Shown one piece after another: positions 11,575 through 38,500 of a DNA stretch of 64,000 nucleotides. The stretch is taken from contig CM032660.1 of NCBI GenBank assembly GCA_019095985.1, positions 16,962,709-17,026,708 on the forward strand, given 5' to 3'. The notes under the pieces are model-generated. The model did not search any database. It saw only the letters and a list, made by a program, of their open reading frames with translations, and had not been told where the DNA came from. The stretch's first letter is position 1. Each line of letters starts with the position of its first letter. This DNA is from Streblospio benedicti. Lineage: Eukaryota; Annelida; Polychaeta; Spionida; Spionidae. The translations under genes and the position numbers were made by a program.

Positions 11575-11806
11575 GGTGTTGTGTTCAGGGTACCATTTGA
11601 TACGAAATGTTTTCATCTACATAATTATCTGGAACATCTTGATCTTCATACAATATCTTTTTCCATTTACGTGATTTCATGATTTTATAATATTTGCCAA
11701 ATATTTTGGAAAAAGCCCTAGAGATTCTGTACACCATCACGTGATTTAAAGGTACAACACTTCCATTTACGTTTTGCTGATGAGTTTGTTTTATTACTGC
11801 AAATTA
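11575..11806 (-). pseudogene. Partial second copy of PIGC exon 1 and its 5' flank
   Basis: The block matches 8826-9073 almost base for base, including the exon bases for [17 protein letters not shown] and the flank with ATCACGTGATTTAAAGGTAC. It differs by a deletion of about 25 bp that removes codons around LDDMKKN and the donor GTGCGT, plus small indels. Similarity stops near 11806 (9073 in the other copy). No other PIGC exon accompanies it. It could be a recent duplicate or, given the adjoining gap, a misplaced second haplotype or assembly end. Confidence 0.7.
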
Positions 11807-12520
11807 TACACATTTTACATTTGCAATGGCATTTTTCCATAAGTAATGTGTAGAATGCTTAAAGTTTCATAGTATTTGATACCGTACATATGAGGTTAAC
11901 CATAGATTTGCTGATTTTCAACGTGCAAATTTACATTTTCTTACTCAATGCCTAAACTGCAACAATCACGTGACCATCGTAGGCGATGCGTTCGCCATTT
12001 TCTACGTTTTGAGCCAAAAAAATATAAATAATTGGGTAAATATCGAGTCATTTTACATTGATTTTGGTTTAAAATAAGTCTGTCCACTATCCAAAATGGG
12101 ATAGCATTTCGCTGACTGATAATTTTTTATGTACATAACATAGTATAAGCAAAAGAAGTCGCCGGGTGAAGCAGGTGCTTGCCACATGCGTGTTGACGCC
12201 AAGTCGGACGCCTGGTTGACAGACTGTTGTGTATTCAGTAAAGAAAAAAAACTTCCCAATTACGCCATTGTTTGATATACGGCTGATTAGCAATGTAACA
12301 ATGTAGCAATAAATTTAAACAATACTATTTCAGTTGTTTAGTAAAGGATTTGCATTACTTAATTGTACTTCATTTCTTCCCGTCATTGTGGGTTTAGAAC
12401 GCCTTTTCAACTGGGAATATTCCGAAGGCTAGACTTGCGTCAGAAACCAAATCAATACCCGGTATTTCTTACCCCTCAAAGTAAGATCATATGTATGATG
12501 TTTGAAATCTTGGCTGAACA
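11807..12520. other. Intergenic, nothing recognised
   Basis: Non-coding sequence between the PIGC exon copy and a SINE-like repeat. Short open frames near 12053-12293 have no recognisable motif. Confidence 0.4.
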
Positions 12521-12523
12521 TGT

Positions 12524-12770
12524 GGTCCTCAATAGCTCAGTCGTTAGAGCGTACGACTTAAAAACGTGATTTGCCTGCGTCGCAAGTTCGCGCCCTGGTC
12601 ATGGCAGACACAGTGTCGCCAAAACCGTTACGTCGTGCGTCTGCCACTGAGTTGCTGATCTCCACACAGCACGTCGCTACAGTAGTCTTACTACTAGACG
12701 GCGACGCCAAGGGGAGGGTTCGGAAGCCTCATTAAAAGGCGTGTCCCATATAGAAGAGAGCCACCCCTTT
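12524..12770 (+). repeat. tRNA-derived SINE-like repeat
   Basis: An A box (TAGCTCAGTCGTTAGAGC, from 12533) and a B box (AAGTTCGCGCCCTGG, near 12584) are spaced as in a tRNA. The arms are too diverged for a working tRNA and the homology runs into a GC-rich body. The body holds a small hairpin (AGTAGTCTTACTACT, near 12680). It is probably a SINE head plus body; the 3' limit is a guess. Confidence 0.5.
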
Positions 12771-13500
12771 GCAAGTAAAAGAACTTACCTAGTTTGAAAA
12801 CAATAGCTAGCGTGATCCCCCTCCCCCGAAGCTCAGTTGGCTATCTAGCCTTCCTCAGAGTTCAATCTGGTATGCGCGATTGCGCGATTCCTGCATAATA
12901 ATCCTCCCAGGCGCAACTTTCATTTCTCAAGGGGGGCTGCATTATAACTATTCACGCTTTAATTTTACATCAATGCGCGAAGAATATACTTGAAAAATTA
13001 AAAATAATGTTTGAAAATATTCATCTCATGGGCGCTGCCATATTGACAAACACACCGTTGCAACGAATAGCGCTCTCATTCATTTATATATAACATGGCT
13101 GAACACGCTGTGTTTTACTATATCAGCAGCTAATCAGAGGCTTCGTAGTTGCGTGTTCATGGAATGAATTCGCCAATCACGAGGCGCGTTTAATATTCAC
13201 AATGTTTACAATATGGCGTCGTTCATGCCGGACGGAAAACACAATAAAACTATTAAAAAATAGGATGCGTCCAAGAAACGCACTGTAAACATTTTTATGC
13301 ATCCCTAGAAAAACATATGCGTCTCAGACGCGGGACGCAGGGGTAAAATGATCACAATGAATACCCAAAGACCAATTATCTTGATCAAGATATAAGATGT
13401 TATTGTAAAGAAATTTTTGGGGAGCAAAATAATTTTGAATAATATTAAGTGCGTATGCCATTGTTAAAATATATAGTAAATTTTGTCAGTTGGAAAGCAA
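12771..13500. other. Intergenic, possible PRPF8 promoter region
   Basis: CpG-richer patches lie at about 12880-13340, unlike the AT-rich surroundings. PRPF8 shows a splice acceptor (TTTTTCAG at 14249-14256) just before its start codon, so a non-coding first exon and a promoter should lie upstream, plausibly here. No TATA box or other core element was identified. Confidence 0.3.
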
Positions 13501-13549
13501 TCCCCCCCTATCTCTGAAAAATCCCCCCCTTTTTCAGAGAGAGGGGGGG
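13501..13549. repeat. Short inverted repeat, C-rich/G-rich arms
   Basis: TCCCCCCTATCTCTGAAAAA faces TTTTCAGAGAGAGGGGGGGA across a loop of about 9 bp, a strong potential cruciform or hairpin. It may mark the edge of a degenerate element that continues to about 13760. Confidence 0.6.
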
Positions 13550-13629
13550 ATTTCACCCAGGGCTATTTTAGCAAAGCCAGATTGAACTGTGCTGCCTCTG
13601 GTATGTACCAACACCACGTGGCCTCCCTC

Positions 13630-13760
13630 TGCTATAATTAAATCTCCCCGGACGAAGTCCGAAGGGGGATTTCTTGCTTTGCTTCCGTCCGTCCGTCCGT
13701 CCGTCCGAAATAAACAGGCTGATAACTCGTTATCAAAAAGTTGATGGCTGCAGAGTATCC
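13630..13760. repeat. Interspersed repeat with (TCCG)n
   Basis: A small hairpin (CCCCGGACGAAGTCCGAAGG) is followed by a (TCCG)n run at about 13684-13706. The same combination is familiar from scattered repeats in marine invertebrate genomes. No coding potential. Confidence 0.5.
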
Positions 13761-14289
13761 ATACAAACAAACAAACAAAAAAACATTTCGACAGTGTGGT
13801 TTCTGATTGGTTGGATTTTGAGCGCAATTTCCACTAATTATTATTCGTTGATAGGGTTAATTATTTGTATTGTATCAGTATATAGCCGTGAGACATAACG
13901 ATGGTGGTTTTAAAAAAATTAAATTATTACATTGAAGAAAATTGAATATCTGTCAGATTTCATGATAAACATATGTGTTATATGTCAAAATTTCGAAGAT
14001 GTTTGATAAATGTATGCACATTCACAAAATTTGCGTTTATTCACAGATTTTCAGTCTGCAATCTAATGCTGTCTCTGAAAATTTTTATACATGATTAACC
14101 CTTTAGTGGCATTGCAATTGATGTCTATTATTTGAGCTCAGAATAAAAGAGAAAATGGGCTAAAAATTACGTAGATGCCTGTCTGATTTGCATTTACACC
14201 AACACAATTTATGAAGAGTATTGAAGAAATAGTAACCTTTTTTTGTTATTTTTCAGGTATTGATTAGGAAATACTAAAGAAAATAAAAG

Positions 14290-30623
<16,334 letters not shown>

Positions 30624-31700
30624 GGAGTTCCTCTCATAGCGATAACGTTGATGAAGATGTTCAGTTTCTTAATGAGTTGCTTGTGAAAGCAACTGACTTT
30701 GAGGGGGGGAAAAAAGACCAAGGAACTTGGTTTTGGACAGCTATTTCAAACGTAATGCTGCTTTGATTTACATAATATAGAAATGTACATGAGCACTTAC
30801 GAATACACAGGAACTATTATTGGCACCAGTCAGTTTCTATATTTGTTTTTATCTTAATTGCATCAAAATGATGGCGCTGTAATGGTTTACTTTACTATAA
30901 AGAAGTAGGCAGGACCTGGATCTTTGCAAAAGAAAAAACAGCAAACTGCACAATTTGTTTGGTAAATGAATAAAAAGTTTTTATTTGGATGCTGTGATGT
31001 GAATATTAATCATTGATAGTGAACTTTTAACTTCGTCCCCAGTTTTGAATAATTTTACGTTTCTCGAAATTGTCACTCCTTCAAACGCCCAAGTATAAAG
31101 TATACACAAACAGTATGGTTTTTCTGTGCAGTCACTGTTAATGGATCTTGAAAAGAGAATTTGTGAAATAAAAATGTAAAATCATGTGTGGATCTATGAC
31201 AGATAGATGATAATTTTAGAATGTGAAAACATGCAATTTATATATGTATATACCAGCTAGTGTGTACTGCTTCAATAAACTAACAGTAAAATTTAAGGGA
31301 TTGGCATTAGAATATGTGAATGCTGATGTGCACTGAAATTGATCTTCATAAATTTGAAAATTTGAATGATTGGGTAGGTATATAATTCTATGATTATTTG
31401 CAAGTTTATTGCTGTTTTAATATATTAAATTATGTATTGGGTGTTTCTTGCATTGGTACACGTTTTCATTAATGGAAGATTATTGTGCAATTTACTGCCA
31501 AGTGTTCTCACATTTAGCAATGAGAAAAAGTGAGAAGGAAAATTATTGCATAACAATTTATTGAAGTTGTATTACACATATAAATAAATATGAAAAAAAT
31601 TAGAACTATAGTGTATTTTAATTATTTATTCTGTTCAAATGGCAATTTTCAAAAACGTTTTTCATACTATCCTGCCAGCACATTTGATATGCCTATTGAA
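30624..31700 (+). other. PRPF8 3' UTR and downstream flank
   Basis: The stop TAA is at 30621-30623. AATAAA at 30969-30974 (in AATGAATAAAAAG) is the first likely poly(A) signal, giving a 3' UTR of about 360 nt. Another AATAAA near 31275 could be an alternative. Beyond this no feature is seen. Confidence 0.6.
30969..30974 (+). terminator. Candidate PRPF8 polyadenylation signal
   Basis: A canonical AATAAA hexamer 346 nt past the stop codon, with a T/G-rich stretch (GTTTTTATTTGGATGCTGTG) following within about 30 nt as expected for a downstream element. Confidence 0.55.
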
Positions 31701-31924
31701 CCTTAACCCCATTATAAGAAATAAATTAAGGAGAGATCAGGATAATAATTATGGTATACAGTGAATGTCCTCAACAATGCAAGAGTGAACAACAGGAAAA
31801 TTGAATAACCGAAACTTCTCATGCAATACCTAGTATTAATAATCTAAGTGAATTATGGAGTAAACAGTGGAAACACTAAACTAGAAGGCTTTGTGACTGC
31901 AATTTTGGTTTCATTGTTCAGGAC

Positions 31925-31978
31925 TTTCACTAGGTATTTATGCAAACTCCGCATCACTAGGTATTTATGCAAACTGCA
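31925..31978. repeat. Short tandem duplication (26 bp unit)
   Basis: CACTAGGTATTTATGCAAAC occurs twice in a row near 31928 and 31954. The rest of 31701-32131 is AT-rich with nothing recognisable. Confidence 0.6.
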
Positions 31979-32131
31979 TGATATGCCACGTATGGTACTG
32001 CATTACCTCACCTTATACTAATAAATGCAAAAAAGCTTTACAATTCTACATTAAATTACAATGCGTAATTGCACTAAATCCGTTTTGATTGAAGGAAGTT
32101 ATAGGACAAAATTTTGACTAATCAATCAAAC

Positions 32132-32396
32132 CAGGGCCGTAGCCAGGATTGCAAAACAGAGGAGGCAAATATATTGGGCGAGGGTGTAAACAAGCACCAT
32201 AGGCAAGGGGATTTTGAGGGCATGCTACCCCACCCACAAGAAAAGTTTTGAATTTGGACCCTTTTCATAGCTTTTGAGGCTATCTATGACAGAAAAGCTT
32301 TCTTTTTTTTTTCTTTTAAAACCCTCCAATAACACGGGATCTCCAAAAACAGAGGAGGCAGTTGCCTCCCCTGCCTCATATGTAGCTACGGCCCTG
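32132..32396. mobile_element. hAT-like non-autonomous element
   Basis: The ends are CAGGGCCGTAGC and GCTACGGCCCTG, matching inverted repeats. Subterminal AGAGGAGGCA occurs near both ends, and near the right end it faces CTCCCCTGCCTC. CAAAC occurs on both outer sides, which may be what is left of a longer target duplication. CAGGG...CCCTG ends are usual in hAT elements. Confidence 0.75.
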
Positions 32397-33000
32397 CAAA
32401 CAAATCCTAAATTTATTTAAGCCGGCCCTAATTATTCCTCAATTGGAGGCTGTGGCCTGGCTGCCCAGTCTACCTCTCAACCATCCTATCCAAGCTTACC
32501 TAGGCCTGTCATTTGGGTCTATTTGACCCATATTATGTGCTAAGTCTTTCTGTTTGTTCCCATGTCTGTTTCGGTCTTCCCTTGACTTTTACTCCTTGTG
32601 TCTCCAGCGTTCTCACTTTACACTATTACCCAGCCATCTCAACCTGCCTTTCCGAAGCACGCTGTTGATGTCTGTGATTCACAATTTCTGTAGTGGGCTA
32701 TCTGAGCTGACATCATTATTAGGGTTTACATGAGACATCCATCAAATCATGGCTCAGACCAATATATAGAACCATGTATAACATGCCTCTTTTTGGTCCA
32801 GTGATTTTTCAGTCGGTTTATAAGCTTATTAGTACACTTACATTTTTTTTATGTGTACTTGGTCCTAAAATAGCTAGCATAATTGACCATGGATATCTGG
32901 AACCAAGTGTCTTTCAAAGCACGTTTGTGGATTTTCTGCAATTTGAACACAATTCCAATATCCTTGAACATGTTTAATTGTGTTGGTAATGTATATATAC

Positions 33001-33553
33001 AGTCATTTCTTAATTTCACAACACAAAATCATTGACAGTTTCGTCAAAGGCTGTTGACATCTTCAAAATGATTGACTTTGCATGATAGGCAGACAGTCTT
33101 CTCGGCTACTGCTGAGAAGTGGCGAGAGCTGTAGGGTCCGCTCACCCCGGTTCATGACCGGCCTGTTGGTGTGGATGTGTACCACGTCGTTGATCGTTCC
33201 CGTCTTCCAGTCACTCTCTCTGTCAATCACGCAAGCACTATCCCAATCTATGTCATGGTTATGTTGATTGACATGGTCCATTATTGTGCTTTTATTCACC
33301 TCAGTCAGAGATTCCTGCTTTGCAGAGAATGATCAAGGAGGCGGTACACATCCGCATCAATCGGCAGGTCATGAACCGGGATGAGGGGGCCGACCAGCTC
33401 TCAGGAGACTATGACCCACTTCTCGGCAGTGGCCGAGAAGATTGACTCCTGTCCGTCATACGCAGTCAATCAATTTGAGCATGACAACAGCCGTTGACGA
33501 AAGTGTCAATGATTTTGTAAGTTAAATGTGTGTTGATAAATTAAGAAATGACT
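33001..33553. mobile_element. Inverted pair of Penelope-like element 3' ends (fossil)
   Basis: Two arms of more than 130 bp face each other, each starting AGTCATTTCTTAATTT from the outside. Both arms run inward into coding-like sequence for the same protein end. On + (right arm) it reads KEAVHIRINRQVMNRDEGAD then DYDPLL; on - (left arm) it reads STIMDHVNQHNHDIDWDSAC, RESDW and VHIHTNRPVMNRG. I associate this tail with GIY-YIG-bearing Penelope-like retroelements, which often insert as partial copies in inverted pairs. Only the 3' ends are present, with no reverse transcriptase. It looks like an old remnant, and a foldback DNA element that captured this tail is an alternative. Confidence 0.55.
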
Positions 33554-34077
33554 ATAAATTCTAATATCACTGAATATGTGTTTACCACCGGGCCTTACCA
33601 TTGTATGTATTCTCTCATATTTATGTTGCTTTTAATGCGCTGAGATGGTGTATGCCCCAACCTATATAAATGATATTGTATTTTAAGAAGCTGTCTTCCA
33701 TGAAATCCCATACCCCACTTTTTTTGGCCATTTTTCCCACAACCCTTTTTTTCCTTTTCCTCACGTCCCACTTCCTTGTAAACCTGCCCGACTGTAGATC
33801 TAGAGGGGCGGTTTGCACAATTTAGTGAGAGTTGACATTTGGGGTTTTAATTCATTGAGAGTACCATCTAGGTATATTTATACCCGGGGGGTGGGGTGGG
33901 AGGGGGTGGGCACTGACACACATTGGTAATACAGGTAGGCTGGGATACATTTAATCCGCAGGGTAGGTTAGGGGCGATTGGGTGTCTTTTTCGCATCAAT
34001 TTTGCACTCCTATTGGGTAGGAAAGGCGCCTTGCACTCGAATTAGGTAGGAAAAGGAGCACCATGCACTCATATTAG
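33554..34077. other. Intergenic, low-complexity G-rich patch
   Basis: A G-rich patch (GGGGGGTGGGGTGGG near 33886) precedes several imperfect repeats of GCACTC.TATTGGGTAGG type (33994-34080). No gene is seen. Confidence 0.4.
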
Positions 34078-34421
34078 GGACGGTGCAATATTTACCAGGC
34101 AGGGGGAACCAGTGCATATCGAAAAACTTGTCTGAAAAAAGGTCTTGTCTCATATGCTGATTCGATGAAAAAAATATCTCATGTCCCATAACCTCTATAT
34201 ATTCATAAAAAAACTGTGTCCCCTCCAATGAATATTCGTCTGAATAATTTGTACTGATTCGCTCACGTCAAAGTGGGATTTCAGCAGCTGAAAAAAGTAC
34301 AAGTCCCATGCCCAGCGAGAATGAAAAATCAGCAGGTCCCCCCCCCCCCCCTTCCTACTTTGCACCTGTCCCCCTACCAAATGCACCCGCCCCTGCATGC
34401 CTCATAAATATTGCACCGTCC
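34078..34421. mobile_element. MITE, 344 bp
   Basis: The left end GGACGGTGCAATATTTA faces TAAATATTGCACCGTCC at the right end; with one small gap the inverted repeats extend to about 30 bp (AGGCAGGGG against CCCCTGCATGCCT). The interior is non-coding and includes a C-run of 15. No target duplication was established. Confidence 0.75.
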
Positions 34422-34585
34422 TTTAGCGATGTTAGTACAGTCAATTTTTTTTTGCTTTGACACTAAGTTTTAGAATAATTCCCCAAGTAACCCCAATAGT
34501 CAACAATAATTATATTCAATTTATTATCTTTGAGTGTCCTGTTGTATAGTATGGCTAGGTCTGTACGTTATAATTAGCATTAAAC

Positions 34586-34957
34586 GGGGCTGGATCCAGC
34601 GGGGGGGCTCGGGGGGCTCTAGCGCCCCCGTCTGCCATATTAGCCTTAAAGCCCCCCCGCCCCTACAATTTAGCCCCCCCCCCCTGCCAAAGTTTTTTTT
34701 AAAATGCATTTTCAAAAAACACTTTATTAAAAGTTTACTATTTTATTGATTACAATTATTCTAATTCTAAGGTCTATAATGTAGATATAATGTAAATATA
34801 TAACATGCCTATTCCTACCTGCCTGAGACAGCACATACATCTACTGCCCCCGCACATCCAAATACCCCCCCATACCATGACCCCCCCCACGCTCTCAAAA
34901 ATTGAAAAATTAGCCCCCCCCCCCACTCCCGCTCTCAAATTTCTGAATCCGGCCCTG
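34586..34957. mobile_element. Degenerate C-rich MITE
   Basis: The left end GGGGCTGGATCCAG pairs imperfectly with CTGAATCCGGCCCTG at the right end. Repeated TTAGCCCCCC blocks lie in the interior on both sides, another sign of an inverted-repeat element. No coding sequence. It is older than the other MITEs here. Confidence 0.55.
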
Positions 34958-35475
34958 TCAACATTATATATATATAATTTCATGACACGTTGCACTCATT
35001 TTGGGTCTAAATTTCAAGACATTGCAATCATTTGGGAGTGATATTTTACCGGCTTCCCCAACCTATCCAGCAATTTTCAGGGTCAGTACCCCCCCCCCCC
35101 GCCCCCCCCATGATCTATACATGTTGACAATGACTGCAATGTGCCACCATGCATTGACTAACGTTACCAGAATACATAATCGAAGGTATGACAGACAGTG
35201 GGATTGAACTACATTAATCCAGTGTGGCTAGGCAATATTTTTGAAACAACGGCTATTTAATCATTTAAGTTTATTCCTAGAACCTAAACATCATCATGTC
35301 ATGCATTTAATTTTTGTCCACCTGTCAAGGCACGTGCATGTGTTACTGTTTATATGTTGTCAAAATACAGTCTCTATCATATTGCCTCAACTGTACCTGC
35401 GATCCAGAAAATTCGTTGATTAATGCTACTGACCTTTCCACTCTGACGTTTTTACTCATTTGCATACTAACAAAA
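34958..35475. other. Upstream flank of Mondo
   Basis: Intergenic sequence leading to the Mondo start, with a C-run at about 35090-35109. No TATA box or other core promoter motif can be supported. Confidence 0.35.
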
Positions 35476-35514
35476 ATGGCGACGGATTGTGCTGTGTTTA
35501 GAACTTTGTTATAA
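35476..35514 (+). promoter_or_regulatory. Upstream ORF in the Mondo 5' leader (12 codons)
   Basis: ATGGCGACG in a good context (AAAAATGG) opens a frame reading MATDCAVFRTLL and stopping at 35512-35514, 35 nt before the main ATG at 35550. If this lies in the mature 5' leader it would be a translated upstream ORF that lowers main-frame initiation. Whether the leader includes it is not shown by the sequence. Confidence 0.4.
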
Positions 35515-35549
35515 TTTTGTCAAATTTCCACCATTTATCAGGAGGTATA

Positions 35550-38500
35550 ATGGCTAGAAGTGATGTGAAAGAAAGACGAAGGACTAGAGAGTCCATTCAC
35601 GATAGAAATATGGTGAATGAAAGTAGTGATTCTTCGGAAGAAAAGTCCAATGATAATGTCATACATAGTGGTCATTTTATGGTGTCAAATATTGATGAGG
35701 AAGAACATGAAGAACAAGAAGAAAAGTCAAAAGTTAGTGAGGATATAAAACCATTTGATTTTGAAAATGCAGTTAAGGATACGAGCCAGACATACAAGTT
35801 TGGCCAGAAGAGCTCCATTACGATGGAGATTGATGCATCTCTCACCAAGTTGTTCCAATGCATGACATTGGCATACAGGTCTGTATTATTGCATAATATA
35901 GAACTTTGGCCTAATTTGATACAAGAAAATACAATATGTGGTGTATATTCACATGGAAAATCATCGGGTGGTCTGTGTTATGATTTTCATGACACAAAGA
36001 TATATATAATGATGATTAACTATGATAAATATTCACAACATTGACTTATAAGGTTCTAGTAACGGCCCATTTCAGCTTGCACGGTCTCATATATATTTTA
36101 TATACTGTATGACATGGAGGATTCACACAGTTCATGTAGTTTGAAATATATTGGAAAATGATATTGTCAATCATTTGCGTAAGATGAAATGGTTCATTTG
36201 ACCTCTGAGATATGAAATATTCATACAGTTCATGTATACGTAGTTTGAAATATATTGCAAATATTGATATTGTCTCATGGGAAGAAATGAACTTCACACA
36301 GAGACTACTTATCTGCAAATTACATATTCAGATCCAATATTAAACATCATCGAAGCAATACACGATCAAAAGCACGTACTTCATAATATTACTGAATTTT
36401 CCAGTTAGGATGAATGTTAGTTGTCAATTTGACATCACTTCCTCTCTTTGATATATTTCTTCATGGACTCTATAATTGATTCAATGCAATTTTTTGATAA
36501 CATGATACGAACAAAAAATAATTTACAAAATGCATCAGATGATTAAACAAGATAGGTTATTTTAGTACATTTGTATGTCTCAATACTTCACGGGTTTACG
36601 GGAATATCTTTTACCCTGCCACTAAGCAGTCTTACAACATCTACGTTATTTTTTTTAACTTGTTAATTGAATAAGCCCGAAATAATAGGATGATAATTAA
36701 TTGACAAATTAGCATCTATAAAACAGTTTAATGATAAGGATCATCTAATGTAAATACAAACCTGGTTTAATCAGAAAACAAAGCCTAATTGAACTTTATA
36801 CTTATGATCAATCTACATACATACATAAATGCGCTGAATTTCAACTAGTATGTACGAACAACGATTTAGAACTTGATATTTATCAATACAAAGCCATAAA
36901 GCAAATACAATACAATTGTTGACCTAGTTCATCCTATGCAATATAACATATGGCTAAGAGATGAAATGAAAATTTTCAAATAGTTGCATGCATGTTTGCA
37001 CGTAATCACTTAGCGGTTTACTTTTTTTATGTAGGTCTCTCAGTATAAAGATAAGATGAATGATGCAATAGTCCTAAATTCAATAAAATCTGTGTCATAG
37101 ATTTTCGCTAGTGTTGTAAGTTTTTCTCTTTATTGTTAATATTAGATCAATATACAATTGTGTTTCCCTTTAGTCCATGAATAGTATTAAAGCTCAACAT
37201 ACCAGTAGGGATAAAATAGAATATTCTATCAGTGTACTGTAACTGAAAAATAAAGGCTCGTCTGTATTGACCTATCAGAACTGTTACTGGGTCACGCCTC
37301 TAAATGTGATGCATGAATATATTGAGTACGACTGGAGATTTTCCATGTTGACATAGTAACAGCTAGCTTGTTGGGTTTGGGCCAGCCCTCTGGAGTCCCT
37401 CTGCATTCCCTCTGCTGCTCACGTGAACAACTCAGCCGACATCGTTACATCATTCAAATATAAATACATTTTCTTAGTAAAAAAAACTCAACTCATTTTT
37501 ATGGTGATTTATGCATTTTCCTACATTGATAGTCCGTAAATAGTTATAATTATAGCAAATATGATTAGCTTTTATCATTATGGTCCAGATAAAACGTATG
37601 TGGCTTGCGCTTATCAAACCAAATTTTTAAGCACAGAACATTGACTTTGTTGAACTTACAAAATTTCTAGTGTGTTATTTTAGGAATGACATGTATGTAT
37701 ATTCTTTAAATAAAATGCACAAGTATTAATTGTAATAGTATGAAGGTATAAAGGCCACAAAAATATGTATTTGATGTAATTCATAAGGTTCAAAAATATA
37801 TAAAAATGTATAGGATATTTGCTATTACTGTCAAATATAATCTTTAAAAGTTTCAAAATGGAAAACCAGGTCATATTTCTTGTCATGTTTAAGTTTCTTT
37901 TCTTACAGATTACTAATTTTAATCAGCTCATGTTAGCCATGAAATCTTTTGTTTATAAGTACACTGTATATATGAATATTGAGACTAATGTGAAATGGAT
38001 CTATACAAATATACACTGTACAACCATAGATCTATGCATTATATAAAGCTGACCAAATAGAATGACACAGTGACCTAGGCCAGTGACTTATGGTTTGTGC
38101 ACTGAAAGCACCACACCTTGAAGCCTAGGCCTGTGATTGGCTGTCGTAGAGGCTTGGCAAGAACATGCCCTATGTCATGAAGTATTTGACACATGAATTC
38201 ACTTACTATGTACTCTTATAACTTTTATTTTTTCCCTGTATTTACTAGTTTTACTGTCCTATTTGACTTCTATTCCTGGTAGCAAATTATTTACAGTTCA
38301 ATGTTTTTATATTCAAATAAAATGGGTGAACTTCTTAATTTCTTAATACTTCAGAAATAGTGGTGTTATTTGAAGGTTTTATGTTTTGTAAATCGAAATG
38401 GTCACTCATGTTAACAGTTTTATATTTATTCTCAATAATTAGAAAAATGTTCTAATAATCATTGTTCATGTTAACAGATACAGTAGAATATTGTATTAAA

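Noticed and set aside
12533-12600. A functional tRNA gene
   Set aside because: A and B boxes are present, but the acceptor, D and anticodon stems do not pair and homology continues into a non-tRNA body, so it is listed as SINE-like.
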